64,000 nt of DNA from LGRD01 sp031382215 (GCA_031382215.1 JANMYQ010000293.1:1-64000), one strand, 5' to 3'. Shown: positions 51,811 through 60,444, numbered from the stretch's first letter. A program made the numbers and translations. Notes: generated by a model from the sequence alone, not told the origin.

Positions 51811-52836
51811 ATGCCTGCAGCGTTCCCCTTCTCCGCCATCGTCGGCCAGGACGAAATGAAGCTCGCGATCCTGATCGCGGCGGTCGATCCGCGCATCGGC
51901 GGCGTGCTGGTGTTCGGCGACCGTGGCACCGGCAAGTCCACCGCCGTGCGTGCGCTCGCGGCCTTGCTGCCGAAGATGCGCGCGGTGGTCGGCTGCCGCT
52001 ACGGGTGCGACCCGGCCAGCGACGGCGCCGGTTGCGATGACTGCACGGCCTTGAAATTGAAGGGGCCGCTGAAGAGCCACCTCGTGCCGGTGCCGGTGGT
52101 GGACCTGCCGCTGGGCGCCACCGAAGACCGCGTCGTCGGCGCGCTCGATCTGGAGCGTGCGCTGGCGCAAGGCGTCAAGGCGTTCGAACCAGGGCTGCTG
52201 GCGCGCGCGAACCGTGGCTTCCTGTACATCGACGAGGTCAACCTGCTCGAAGACCACCTGGTCGATCTGCTGATCGACGTGGCCGCGTCGGGCGAGAACG
52301 TTGTCGAGCGCGAGGGCCTGAGCGTGCGCCACCCGGCGCGCTTCGTGTTGGTGGGCAGCGGCAACCCCGAAGAGGGCGAACTGCGGCCGCAACTGCTGGA
52401 CCGTTTCGGTTTGTCGGTGGAAGTGAAGACGCCCACCGACCTGCCTTCGCGCGTGGAGGTGGTGCGGCGCCGCGACGCGTTCGAACGTGGCGCCGACGGC
52501 TTCAACGACAAGTGGGCCAAGGAAGACGCCCGCGTGCGCAAGCAGATCGTCGCCGGCCGCGCGCGCATCGACGCCGTGACGGTGCCCGACGCCGCGCTCG
52601 AACGTGCCGCGCAGTTGTGCATGAGCCTGGGCACCGACGGCCTGCGCGGCGAGCTGACCTTGATCCGCGCCGCGCGTGCGCTGGCCGCGCTGCAGGGGGA
52701 TGCCGCGGTGACCGACGCGCACCTCAAGCGCGTCGCGCCGCCGGCGTTGCGGCATCGGCTGCGGCGCAATCCGCTTGACGATTCCGGCTCGACGGTGCGG
52801 GTCGATCGCGCTGTGGCCGAACTGTTCGGCGCCTGA
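51811..52836 (+). CDS. bchI: Magnesium chelatase ATPase subunit BchI
   Basis: This 341-aa AAA+ ATPase drives Mg insertion. Start MPAAFPFSAIVGQDEMKLAI is the standard BchI opening. Walker A is LVFGDRGTGKSTAVRALAAL and Walker B FLYIDEVNLLEDHLVD; VGSGNPEEGELRPQLLDRFG holds sensor 1 and the arginine finger. The insertion RYGCDPASDGAGCDDC carries cysteines suggested to allow thioredoxin-type control in the family. It is 8 bp upstream of bchD. Confidence 0.98.
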   Translation: MPAAFPFSAIVGQDEMKLAILIAAVDPRIGGVLVFGDRGTGKSTAVRALAALLPKMRAVVGCRYGCDPASDGAGCDDCTALKLKGPLKSHLVPVPVVDLPLGATEDRVVGALDLERALAQGVKAFEPGLLARANRGFLYIDEVNLLEDHLVDLLIDVAASGENVVEREGLSVRHPARFVLVGSGNPEEGELRPQLLDRFGLSVEVKTPTDLPSRVEVVRRRDAFERGADGFNDKWAKEDARVRKQIVAGRARIDAVTVPDAALERAAQLCMSLGTDGLRGELTLIRAARALAALQGDAAVTDAHLKRVAPPALRHRLRRNPLDDSGSTVRVDRAVAELFGA

Positions 52837-52844
52837 TCACAGCG

Positions 52845-54821
52845 ATGGCCGCCGGGATCGACGCCAGAGAGGCCGCCGAACACGCCTGGGCCGACGCGCT
52901 GCAGGCCGCGGCCTTGTTCGCCGTCGACCCGGTCGGCACCGGCGGCGTGGCCTTGCGCGCGCTGGCCGGCCCCTTGCGCGAGCGCTGGCTGCTGTGGCTG
53001 CGCGCCGCTCTGCCGGCTGACGCGCCGGTGCGCCGCGTGCCGCTGCACATCCACGATGCGCGCCTGCTCGGCGGGCTGGACCTGGCGGCCACCTTGCGTG
53101 CCGGTCGGCCGGTGGCGCAGAAGGGCTTGCTCGCCGAGGCCGATGGCGGCGTGCTGCTGCTGGCGATGGCCGAACGCCTGCCGGCCGGCACCGCCGCGCG
53201 GCTCACTGCGGTGCTCGACGCGCAGGAAGTGGTGATGGAGCGCGACGGCCTGGCGCTGCGGCAAGGCGCGCGCCTGGGTGTGGTGGCGCTCGATGAAGGC
53301 ATGGCCGACGACGAGCAGATGCCGGCCGGCCTGCGTGACCGCTGCGCGTTTCATCTGACGCTGGAGCCGCAACCGCAACCGCAACCGCAACCGCAGCCGC
53401 AGCCGCAACCGCAACCGCAACCCCGCGGTTCTTTGCAGCCATCGCTCGACCTGCCCACCGACGGCTTGCGCGACGAGGTGCTCGCCGCCCGCGCCCTTCT
53501 GCCCCGTGTGAGCGCGAGCGATGACCTGGTGCAGGCCCTGTGCGCCGCCGCGCTGGCCTTGGGCATTGCTTCGGTCCGGGCGCCGCTGCTGGCCTTGCGC
53601 GTGGCGCGCGCTGCCGCCGCGCTGGCCGGGCGTGACGCGGTGGACGAGCATGACGCCGCACTCGCCGCTCGCCTGGTGCTGGCGCCTCGGGCGACGCAGA
53701 TCCCGCTGCTGCAAACGGCGGAGCAAGAGCAGGAGCAGGCCGACGAACCCGCGCCGCCCGAACCTGCGCCTGAACCGCCTGAACCCCCGCCACCACCGGA
53801 CGAACCCGAGCGCGACGCGCAGAACAACGCCACCGGACCCGACGAGCCCGACGAATCAGACCCACCCGACGAACCGCCACCGCTCGACCCCTCGATGCTC
53901 GAAGACCTGATCCTGGCCGCCGCGAGCGCTGCCATTCCCGCCGGGCTGCTGGCGGCGTTGAAGCTCGGCCAGGCGGCAAGGGCGGGCGCGTCCACCGGCG
54001 GGCGCGCCGGGCAGGTCCGGCACAACCGGCTGCGCGGCCGGCCCTGTGGTGTGCGGCGCGGCGAGCCGCGCGCCGGCGCGCGGCTGAACGTGATCGAGAC
54101 CCTGCGCGCGGCCGCGCCGTGGCAGGCGGTGCGCAAGCGTGAACTTGTCGAAGGGGGCGCCGATGCCGAACGTGCCGCGCGCATTCAAGTGCGGCGCGAA
54201 GACTTTCACGTCACGCGCTACCAGCAGAACAGCGAAACCACCACGGTGTTCGTGGTCGATGCGTCGGGCTCGTCGGCCCTGAACCGGCTGGCCGAGGCCA
54301 AGGGCGCGGTCGAGCTGCTGCTGGCCGATTGTTATGTGCGGCGCGACCGGGTGGCCGTGCTGGCGTTCCGCGGCAAGACGGCCGAGCTGCTGTTGCCGCC
54401 GACGCGTTCGCTGGTGCGCGCCAAGCGCAGCCTGGCCGGCCTGCCGGGCGGTGGCGGCACGCCGCTGGCCGCCGCCATCGATGCCGCGCTGGCGCTGGCC
54501 GATGCGATCCAGCGGCGTGGCGAAACGCCGATCCTGGTGCTGCTGACCGACGGCCGCGGCAACATCGCGCGCGACGGTTCGCCTGGCCGCCAACGTGCCG
54601 GTGAAGACGCGCTTTCCGCGGCGCGCCAGGTGCGCCTGGCGGGTGTGACGGCGCTGCTGCTCGACACCTCGCCGCAACCGCAGCCTGCCGCCGAACAACT
54701 CGCCGCCGCGATGGGCGCGGGTTACCTGCCGCTGCCGTATGCGGGCGCGGCGGCCTTGTCCACCGCGGTGCGGCTGGCGACTGTGGGATCGGCGACGTCG
54801 GCGTTGCCCACGTCGCGCTGA
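52845..54821 (+). CDS. bchD: Magnesium chelatase subunit BchD
   Basis: This 658-aa subunit has an inactive AAA+-like N-terminal half, an acidic Pro-rich linker (about residues 300-345, PPEPAPEPPEPPPPPDE) and a C-terminal von Willebrand A domain. The vWA metal site (MIDAS) is VFVVDASGSSALNRLAEAKG, followed by GGGGTPLAAAID and LLTDGRGNIA. A run of nine Pro-Gln pairs is inserted in the N-terminal half. With BchI it forms the double-ring motor for BchH. It is 22 bp from bchO. Confidence 0.97.
   Translation: MAAGIDAREAAEHAWADALQAAALFAVDPVGTGGVALRALAGPLRERWLLWLRAALPADAPVRRVPLHIHDARLLGGLDLAATLRAGRPVAQKGLLAEADGGVLLLAMAERLPAGTAARLTAVLDAQEVVMERDGLALRQGARLGVVALDEGMADDEQMPAGLRDRCAFHLTLEPQPQPQPQPQPQPQPQPQPRGSLQPSLDLPTDGLRDEVLAARALLPRVSASDDLVQALCAAALALGIASVRAPLLALRVARAAAALAGRDAVDEHDAALAARLVLAPRATQIPLLQTAEQEQEQADEPAPPEPAPEPPEPPPPPDEPERDAQNNATGPDEPDESDPPDEPPPLDPSMLEDLILAAASAAIPAGLLAALKLGQAARAGASTGGRAGQVRHNRLRGRPCGVRRGEPRAGARLNVIETLRAAAPWQAVRKRELVEGGADAERAARIQVRREDFHVTRYQQNSETTTVFVVDASGSSALNRLAEAKGAVELLLADCYVRRDRVAVLAFRGKTAELLLPPTRSLVRAKRSLAGLPGGGGTPLAAAIDAALALADAIQRRGETPILVLLTDGRGNIARDGSPGRQRAGEDALSAARQVRLAGVTALLLDTSPQPQPAAEQLAAAMGAGYLPLPYAGAAALSTAVRLATVGSATSALPTSR
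53367..53420 (+). repeat. 6-bp tandem repeat encoding (Pro-Gln)9 in BchD
   Basis: CCGCAA/CCGCAG is repeated nine times without interruption, coding for nine PQ dipeptides within the AAA+-like half of BchD, well before the usual acidic Pro-rich linker. The unit length preserves the frame. Confidence 0.95.
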
Positions 54822-54843
54822 CAGGCCGTGAGAGCGTGAGACC

Positions 54844-55815
54844 GTGAGCGATCGGCTCGACTGGCGGCGCGACGGTGCCGACTGGCCGCACCACGAAGCC
54901 AGCCGCTTCGTCAGTGCCGCCGGCCTGCGCTGGCACGTGCAGCAGATGGGCCCCCCGGATCAGGGCCAAGGCCAAGGTCAAGGCCAAGACCAGAAGCTCC
55001 ACGCGCCGCTGGCCCTGCTGATCCACGGTACCGGCGCCGCCACCCATTCATGGCGCGGGTTGATGCCGCTGCTGGCGGCCCGCTACAACGTGTTGGCGGC
55101 CGACCTGCCGGGGCACGGCTTCACGTCGATGGGGCCGGCATCGCAGATGTCGCTGCCCGGCATGGCGCAGGCGCTCGCTGCCCTGCTGGCCGAACTGAAG
55201 GCCGCGCCGCAACTGATCGTCGGCCATTCGGCCGGTGCCGCCGTCGGCGCGCGCATGCTGCTCGACGGCCATGCCGCGTCGGCCGCCGTGGCCAAGCTGG
55301 TCAGCCTGAACGGCGCACTGCTGCCGCTGGGCGGGCTGCCGGGGGTGCTGTTCCCGCCGGTGGCCAAGCTGATGGCGGCCTTGCCGTTCGTGCCGCGCGT
55401 GTTCTCGTGGCGCGCCGCCGACCCCGCATCGGTGCGGCGCCTGATCGAAGGCACCGGTTCGACCCTGGACGCGACCGGCGCAGCCCTCTACGCCCGCCTG
55501 CTGCGCAGCCCCGGCCATGCGGCGGGCGCGCTGGCGATGATGGCCAACTGGGACCTGCGGCCTCTGGAGCGTGACTGGCCCCGCCTGCACCTGCCGCTGA
55601 CCCTGGTGGTGGGCGCCAACGACCGTGCCGTGCCGCCCGCGCAGGCGCGGCGGGTGCTGGCGCTGGTGCCGCAAGCCCGCCTCGTCACCTTGGCCGGGCT
55701 GGGGCACCTGGCGCATGAAGAGCGGCCGGATACCGTGGCCGACGTGGTGTTCAACGCTGTGGCGGCGCCTGAGTCAGCGCCGCCAGGCTCGCCACCACAT
55801 CGTCGGCCTGGGTGA
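54844..55815 (+). CDS. bchO: Alpha/beta-fold protein BchO
   Basis: This 323-aa alpha/beta hydrolase-fold protein is encoded with bchI and bchD in most purple bacteria and is linked to Mg chelatase, though its reaction is unproven. It starts at GTG 54844 (MSDRLDWRRDGADWPHHEAS). It has LALLIHGTGAATHSWRGLMP, the nucleophile elbow IVGHSAGAAVGARML, and a late VVGANDRAVPP with GLGHLAHEE for Asp and His. A Gly-Gln repeat near residue 43 is unusual. The 3' end overlaps the convergent hydrolase gene by 65 bp. Confidence 0.95.
   Translation: MSDRLDWRRDGADWPHHEASRFVSAAGLRWHVQQMGPPDQGQGQGQGQDQKLHAPLALLIHGTGAATHSWRGLMPLLAARYNVLAADLPGHGFTSMGPASQMSLPGMAQALAALLAELKAAPQLIVGHSAGAAVGARMLLDGHAASAAVAKLVSLNGALLPLGGLPGVLFPPVAKLMAALPFVPRVFSWRAADPASVRRLIEGTGSTLDATGAALYARLLRSPGHAAGALAMMANWDLRPLERDWPRLHLPLTLVVGANDRAVPPAQARRVLALVPQARLVTLAGLGHLAHEERPDTVADVVFNAVAAPESAPPGSPPHRRPG
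54958..54993 (+). repeat. 6-bp tandem repeat encoding (Gly-Gln)n in BchO
   Basis: The unit GGCCAA (with GGTCAA) repeats four times, flanked by GAT/GAC CAG codons, giving DQGQGQGQGQDQ in the N-terminal loop of BchO ahead of the conserved core. Confidence 0.9.
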
Positions 55816-56548
55816 CGAAGCCGAAGCACTTCTTCACGTTCCACACCGTCGCTTCGGTACAGAACGCCGGTGACGAGGTGGCGCAGCAGTCTTCCACCAG
55901 CACGCAGCCGTAGCCCAGGAAGTTGGCGTCGGTCAAGGTGTGCAGCACGCACTGGTCGGTGTTGACGCCGGCGAACAGGACCGTGCGCACGCCCAGGTTG
56001 CGCAGCATCGAGTCGAGCGGCGTGTCCCAGAAGCCGCTGATGCGGTGTTTGTCGACCTTCAGGTCGGCCGGGTCCACGGTCAGTTCGTCGACGATCGCGG
56101 CAGCCCAGCTGTCTTTCTGCAGCACCGCACCGCCGCCACCGGGCAGCGGGTCGCCCAGGCCGGTGCCCACGCCGTGCGGCTTGTACAAGTGCAACTGGTT
56201 CGGCGGCATGTTGGCGAGATCGGGCCGGTTGCCCCAGTTGACCCAGATGATCGGCACGCCATGCTGGCGCAGCGCCGGGGTCAGGCGGTTCAGCGGTGCG
56301 ATCGGCGCGCGGTCGGCCGCCACGTCGCCGCCGATGTGGTCGACCCAGCCGCCCTGCGTGCAGAAGTCGTTCTGCATGTCGATCACGATCAGCGCGCAGC
56401 GGTTCAGGTCCACGGTCACCTGCTGCGGCAACGACGGCAAGCTGAGCTTGCGCGGCGGCGGGCCGGGGTCGGACATGTCGACATGGTCGGCGCTGGCGAA
56501 CCAGCGGTGGTTGGTGCCGGAGCCGAGCGGGTGCATCGTCTTCTTCAT
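55751..56548 (-). CDS. Isochorismatase-family cysteine hydrolase, RutB-like
   Basis: This 265-aa amidohydrolase starts MKKTMHPLGSGTNHRWFASA. The catalytic triad is D57 in CALIVIDMQNDFCTQ, K167 in VDKHRISGFWDTPLDS and C200 in FAGVNTDQCVLHTL. The KHR.SGF.DTPLD segment is very close to ureidoacrylate amidohydrolase RutB of pyrimidine breakdown. No other rut gene is near, so a related ureide or carbamoyl substrate is possible. The stop overlaps the end of bchO on the other strand. The start overlaps the AllA-like gene stop by 4 bp. Confidence 0.85.
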   Translation of the reverse strand: MKKTMHPLGSGTNHRWFASADHVDMSDPGPPPRKLSLPSLPQQVTVDLNRCALIVIDMQNDFCTQGGWVDHIGGDVAADRAPIAPLNRLTPALRQHGVPIIWVNWGNRPDLANMPPNQLHLYKPHGVGTGLGDPLPGGGGAVLQKDSWAAAIVDELTVDPADLKVDKHRISGFWDTPLDSMLRNLGVRTVLFAGVNTDQCVLHTLTDANFLGYGCVLVEDCCATSSPAFCTEATVWNVKKCFGFVTQADDVVASLAALTQAPPQR

Positions 56549-57057
56549 GCTTCGACCCACACCGGCACGCCTTCGAGCGGGTGCTCGTCGCAGTTGGCCG
56601 GCAAGGGCGGGCCGCCGCGGTCCACCACCAGGAAGTCGGACGGGGCCTGCAGCGCCAGCAGCGGGTGGTGCCAGGTGCCGCGCGCGTAGTTGATGCCCTG
56701 GCCGGGCGCGGCCATGAAGCAGCGCAACTGTGTGGGCGCTGGCGGCGGCCCGGCGAACGACACCACCACCAGGTAGGGTCGCGCATCCAGCGGCACGAAG
56801 GCCTGGCTGCCCAGCGGGTGGCGCTCCATCATCGTCAGCCGCAGCGGCAAGGCATGCGGCTGCGCGCGAAAGATGCTGATGATCGGCCAGCCGCCGCCGG
56901 CCGACACATCGACCTTGGCCAGGTCGTGGTAACGCACGGCATCGCCGCGGTTCACGCCATAGCGCTGCGCGGCATCGCCGGCTTCGATCACGTCGCCGTA
57001 AGGTTTGAAAGTTTCTGCGCTCAAGGGCTCGGTGTGCAACACGTGGCGGTGGGTCAT
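56545..57057 (-). CDS. allA: Ureidoglycolate lyase AllA-like
   Basis: This 170-aa protein is of the ureidoglycolate lyase/hydrolase family, which splits ureidoglycolate to glyoxylate and urea in allantoin breakdown. Start MTHRHVLHTEPLSAETFKPY is followed by GDVIEAGDAAQRYGVNRGDA, then IISIFRAQPHALPLRLTMME and RHPLGSQAFVPLD, all typical of AllA. YARGTWHHPLLAL is the metal/His region. It lies directly upstream of the RutB-like gene and divergent from the XRE-cupin regulator, 128 bp away, which may control it. Confidence 0.9.
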   Translation of the reverse strand: MTHRHVLHTEPLSAETFKPYGDVIEAGDAAQRYGVNRGDAVRYHDLAKVDVSAGGGWPIISIFRAQPHALPLRLTMMERHPLGSQAFVPLDARPYLVVVSFAGPPPAPTQLRCFMAAPGQGINYARGTWHHPLLALQAPSDFLVVDRGGPPLPANCDEHPLEGVPVWVEA

Positions 57058-57185
57058 TGGGGCGGTCCTTCGGTCGCTGGCCCGCTTTCTGCAAGCATGC
57101 GGCGTGCCGGGGCTGCGAACGGTGGGCGATACTGCCGCGCTCCAAGGGGGAGCCTGGCGCAGGCACAGCAGGGCGCGACCAACAC

Positions 57186-57911
57186 ATGAAGAAGACGCGG
57201 ACAAACAGCAGCCCCCGGGCCACGCCACCGGCCACCAAGGGGGCGCGCGCCAAAACGCCGCCACTGAACGCCGCCAAGGCTGCCAAGGCAGGCAGGAAGC
57301 CTTCCGCCCGAGCGCCCGCCGCGCCCGCCGCGCCCGCCGCGCCCAAGCGCGATGACCTTCAGATCGGCGGCCGGCTCAAGCACGCACGGCTGCTCGCCGG
57401 CATCCTGATGCGCGAACTGGCGGCCAAGGTGGGTTGCACCGAAAGCATGATCTCCAAGATCGAGAGCGGCCGGGTCGTGCCCAGCCTGCCGATGCTGCAG
57501 CGGCTGGTCGGTGCGCTGGACCGCGACCTGGCCTCGTTCTTCGGCTCCGACCCCAACTCGCCCGGCATCGTGCTGCGCGCTGGCCAGCGCCCCGTTGCCA
57601 GCACCGACCCGATCCGCCAGGGAAGCCAGGTCAGCTATGAACGCCTGGTGCCGTTCGGCGCCGGCAATCTGCTCGAAGGCAACATTCACGTCGTCGAAGC
57701 CGGCGGCGCGAAGGACGACCCGATCACCCACCAGGGCGAGACCCTGGGCTACGTGATCGAGGGCCAGCTCGAGCTGACCATCGACGAGACCCGCTACGTG
57801 CTCGGCGCCGGTGATTCGTTCTTCTTCAAGAACCACCTGACCAACCGCTACAGCAACCCCGGGCCGGGCGCCGCGCGGGTGCTGTGGGTGAACACGCCGC
57901 AGGTGCACTGA
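57186..57911 (+). CDS. XRE-family regulator with C-terminal cupin (PuuR-like)
   Basis: This 241-aa repressor-type protein has a low-complexity, basic Ala/Pro-rich N-terminus (about 50 residues), an HTH with MRELAAKVGCTESMISKIES, and a cupin sensor with ITHQGETLGYVIEGQLELTI and LGAGDSFFFKNHLTNRYSNP. Such regulators control polyamine, amino-acid or ureide breakdown genes next to them. It is divergent from the AllA/RutB-like pair, which is its likely target. The start MKKTRTNSSP is the first Met after the divergent gap. Confidence 0.88.
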   Translation: MKKTRTNSSPRATPPATKGARAKTPPLNAAKAAKAGRKPSARAPAAPAAPAAPKRDDLQIGGRLKHARLLAGILMRELAAKVGCTESMISKIESGRVVPSLPMLQRLVGALDRDLASFFGSDPNSPGIVLRAGQRPVASTDPIRQGSQVSYERLVPFGAGNLLEGNIHVVEAGGAKDDPITHQGETLGYVIEGQLELTIDETRYVLGAGDSFFFKNHLTNRYSNPGPGAARVLWVNTPQVH

Positions 57912-57963
57912 AGCGGCGGAGCCGTTCCTCGGTAACATGCGCGCCTCTTCCTGGAGGCGTGTG

Positions 57964-59274
57964 ATGAGCGAAGCGGGCGTGTTTGCACAAGTGGTGGCGT
58001 TGGTCGGCGAAGCGGCGATCCGGTGGCGGCGTTTGCAGGGCAGCGCACCCGGACAGGCGGTGGGCCCCTTGCCAACCATCCCGGCGGCCCGACCGCAGGG
58101 CCGCATCCCGACCTTGAAGATGCCCACCGCCAAGGGCTGGGCGCCGGGGCAGCTGCCGACCGCCGCGCCAGGCTTGAAGGTCAACGCCTTCGCCACCGGC
58201 TTGAAGCACCCGCGCTGGATCCACGTGCTGCCCAATGGCGACGTGACCGTCGCCGAAGCGCTGTTCACGCCCGGGCCGGCGCGCTCGATCTTCGACCACG
58301 CAATGTTCAGCACGATGAAACGCGCCGCCGCCATCGGCCCGAGCCCGAACCGCATCACCCTGCTGCGCGACGCCGACCGCGACGGCGTGGCCGAAACCCG
58401 CGAAACTTTCCTCGAAGGCCTGAGCCAGCCCTTCGGCATGGCGCTGCTGGGCGACACCTTCTACGTGGGTAACACCGACGGCCTGGTCGCCTTCCCGTAC
58501 ACACCCGGCGCCACGCGCATCACCGCACCGGCGCGCAAGCTCGCCGAGTTCAAGCCGCGCGGCCACTGGACGCGCAGCCTGCTGGCGAGCCCCGACGGGC
58601 GCAAGCTCTTCGTCGGTGTCGGCTCGCTCAGCAACATTGCCGAAAGTGGCATGGAGGTCGAAGAGGGGCGCGCCTGCATCTACGAGATCGACCTGGCCAC
58701 CGGCCTCAGCCGCATCTTTGCCGGCGGGCTGCGCAACCCTGTCGGCCTGGCCTGGGAGCCGAACACCCGCCGGCTCTGGACCGTGGTCAACGAGCGCGAC
58801 GGCCTTGGCGACGAGACCCCGCCCGACTACCTGACTTCAGTGACGGACGGCGCCTTCTACGGCTGGCCGTACTGCTACTGGGGCCAGACGGTGGACGACC
58901 GCGTGCCGCAAGACGCGGCGATGGTGGCGCGCGCGATCGCGCCCGACTACGCGCTCGGCGGACACACCGCGTCGCTCGGCCTGTGCTGGCTGCCGGCCGG
59001 CACCTTGCCCGGCTTCGAGCAGGACGGCATGGCCATCGGCCAGCACGGCTCGTGGAACCGCAGCACGCTCAGCGGCTACCGGGTCGTTTTCGTGCCGTTC
59101 GCCAACGGCCGCCCGAGCGGGCCGCCGCGCGACATCCTGAGCGGTTTTCTGGCGCCGGATGAGAAGGTGTCGTACGGCAGGCCGGTCGGCGTGGTGATCG
59201 GGCCGGACGGTCGCTCGTTGTTGGTGGCCGACGACGTGGGTGATGTGGTCTGGCGCGTGAGTGGGGCAGCCTAG
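57964..59274 (+). CDS. Sorbosone dehydrogenase-family (PQQ-type beta-propeller) protein
   Basis: This 436-aa beta-propeller protein resembles L-sorbosone/aldose sugar dehydrogenases. Start MSEAGVFAQVVALVG (57964) is preferred over ATG 57937. Typical elements are GLKHPRWIHVLPNGDVTVAE, SQPFGMALLGDTFYVGN, GGLRNPVGLAWEPNTRRLW, LDDEVPPDYL-like LGDETPPDYLTSV and GFEQDGMAIGQHGSWNRSTL. No clear signal peptide is seen, which is odd for a periplasmic PQQ enzyme. The substrate is unknown. Confidence 0.85.
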   Translation: MSEAGVFAQVVALVGEAAIRWRRLQGSAPGQAVGPLPTIPAARPQGRIPTLKMPTAKGWAPGQLPTAAPGLKVNAFATGLKHPRWIHVLPNGDVTVAEALFTPGPARSIFDHAMFSTMKRAAAIGPSPNRITLLRDADRDGVAETRETFLEGLSQPFGMALLGDTFYVGNTDGLVAFPYTPGATRITAPARKLAEFKPRGHWTRSLLASPDGRKLFVGVGSLSNIAESGMEVEEGRACIYEIDLATGLSRIFAGGLRNPVGLAWEPNTRRLWTVVNERDGLGDETPPDYLTSVTDGAFYGWPYCYWGQTVDDRVPQDAAMVARAIAPDYALGGHTASLGLCWLPAGTLPGFEQDGMAIGQHGSWNRSTLSGYRVVFVPFANGRPSGPPRDILSGFLAPDEKVSYGRPVGVVIGPDGRSLLVADDVGDVVWRVSGAA

Positions 59275-59645
59275 AAGAACTGGTTCGGCTGAAGGAAGAA
59301 GCCCAGGATCAGCGCACCGTTCGGCGCGCTCGCCACATGCCGGCTGCCCGCCGGCCGCCAGACGAAGTTGCCGGCGCTGACCTCGCCTTCGTGGTCCACC
59401 AGGCTGCCTTCGAGCACCCAGCTCTGTTCGATGCGCGTGTGCATGTGGTCGGTCAGCACCGAGCCAGGCGCCATGCGCGTCAGCACGGTCTGCAGGCCGG
59501 TCTCGGGGTCTTCCACCAGCACCTTGATCTCGACGCCGGGAAAGCGCGTCGGCTGCCACTGCAGTGCCGGCACATCGATGTAGCGAGATGCGAGCGGCGC
59601 CAGTTGGGCGTGTTGTTCCTGCAGGCCGGGGGTCTGTTCTGCCAT
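59271..59645 (-). CDS. Cupin-domain protein (ChrR-like)
   Basis: This small 124-aa single-domain protein starts MAEQTPGLQEQHAQLA. Metal-binding cupin motifs are SVLTDHMHTRIEQSWVLEG and GNFVWRPAGSRHV. It resembles the cupin half of ChrR-type anti-sigma factors and acetylacetone-cleaving cupins but lacks a zinc anti-sigma part. It converges with the preceding gene, overlapping its stop by 4 bp. The function is not predictable. Confidence 0.8.
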   Translation of the reverse strand: MAEQTPGLQEQHAQLAPLASRYIDVPALQWQPTRFPGVEIKVLVEDPETGLQTVLTRMAPGSVLTDHMHTRIEQSWVLEGSLVDHEGEVSAGNFVWRPAGSRHVASAPNGALILGFFLQPNQFF

Positions 59646-59784
59646 GGGTCGGGTCTCCGGGGAGGGTTTGGGCGGCGGGGCCGTGACACGATCATGCACC
59701 GGCCTGCGCTCGCGAGCCCTGATTTGACAGCGCAAGCGATCGTGCCACATGCTTCGGCATATGCCAGTTCCTCAGGAGCCTCCC

Positions 59785-60018
59785 GTGACCGAACGCCATG
59801 CTTCGCTGTTCCGGAATGGTCGCAACCAGGCTGTCCGCATCCCGCGTGAATTCGAGCTCGAGGGCACCGAGGTGCTGATGCGCAAGGAGGGCGATCGGCT
59901 CATCCTCACGCCCATCCGCACGAACCGGCTCCTGGAGCTGCTGGCCTCCTGGGGGCCGCTGGACGAGGGCCTTCCCGACGTGGAAGACCTGCCGCCACAG
60001 CAGCGCGTGGACCTCTGA
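59785..60018 (+). CDS. vapB: VapB-type antitoxin (AbrB/SpoVT fold)
   Basis: This 77-aa antitoxin starts at GTG 59785 (TERHASLFRNGRNQAVRIPR), with a caggag site 7 bp upstream; an ATG at 59761 is less likely. The swapped-hairpin DNA-binding segment is FRNGRNQAVRIPREFELEG followed by VLMRKEGDRLIL, typical of VapB. The C-terminus (GPLDEGLPDVEDLPPQQRVD) should bind the toxin. The stop overlaps the ATG of the vapC remnant. Confidence 0.9.
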   Translation: MTERHASLFRNGRNQAVRIPREFELEGTEVLMRKEGDRLILTPIRTNRLLELLASWGPLDEGLPDVEDLPPQQRVDL

Positions 60019-60436
60019 TGGCTGAGCCGGCCTGGTTGCTGGACACGAACACGCTGTCCGATCTGATCCGCAACCCGGGCGGGCCTTTGGTGGCGAGGAT
60101 CGGCGCGGTGCCTCCCGATGCGTTGTGCACCAGCATCGTGGTCGCCTGCGAATTGCGCTTCGGTGCGCAGCGCAAAGGTTCTGCCGTGCCGACCGGTCGC
60201 GTCGAACAGTTGCTCGACAGCCTGTTGGTGCTGCCCTTTGACGAGCCGGCAGATCGGCATTACGCCGACATTCGCGCGCCGTGCTCGAGAAAGCCGGCAC
60301 GCCCATCGGCAGCCACGATCTGTTCATCGCAGCGCACGCGCGTTCGCGCGGATTGACGGTGGTGACGCACAACCTGCGCGAGTTCCAGCGCGTGCCCGGC
60401 CTGAGCGTGGAGGATTGGCTGGGCCCCCCTGGCTGA
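60018..60436 (+). pseudogene. vapC: VapC toxin (PIN domain), frameshifted
   Basis: The reading frame starts MAEPAWLLDTNTLSDLIR with the first PIN Asp and continues through SIVVACELRFGAQRKG (Glu) to HYADIRA. A one-base loss in the GC-repeat at about 60273-60280 then ends it early, after 112 aa. The missing part is intact in another frame to a stop at 60434-60436. It contains GTPIGSHDLFIAAHARSRGL (third Asp) and TVVTHNLREFQRVPGL. As read, the toxin lacks half its active site. An assembly error is possible. Confidence 0.85.
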
Positions 60437-60444
60437 CGCGCCGA

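Noticed and set aside
49357..52755. An 1132-codon minus-strand open frame opposite puhE, DUF3422 and bchI
   Set aside because: It is a shadow of three well-supported plus-strand genes; long stop-free antisense frames are common at this GC content.
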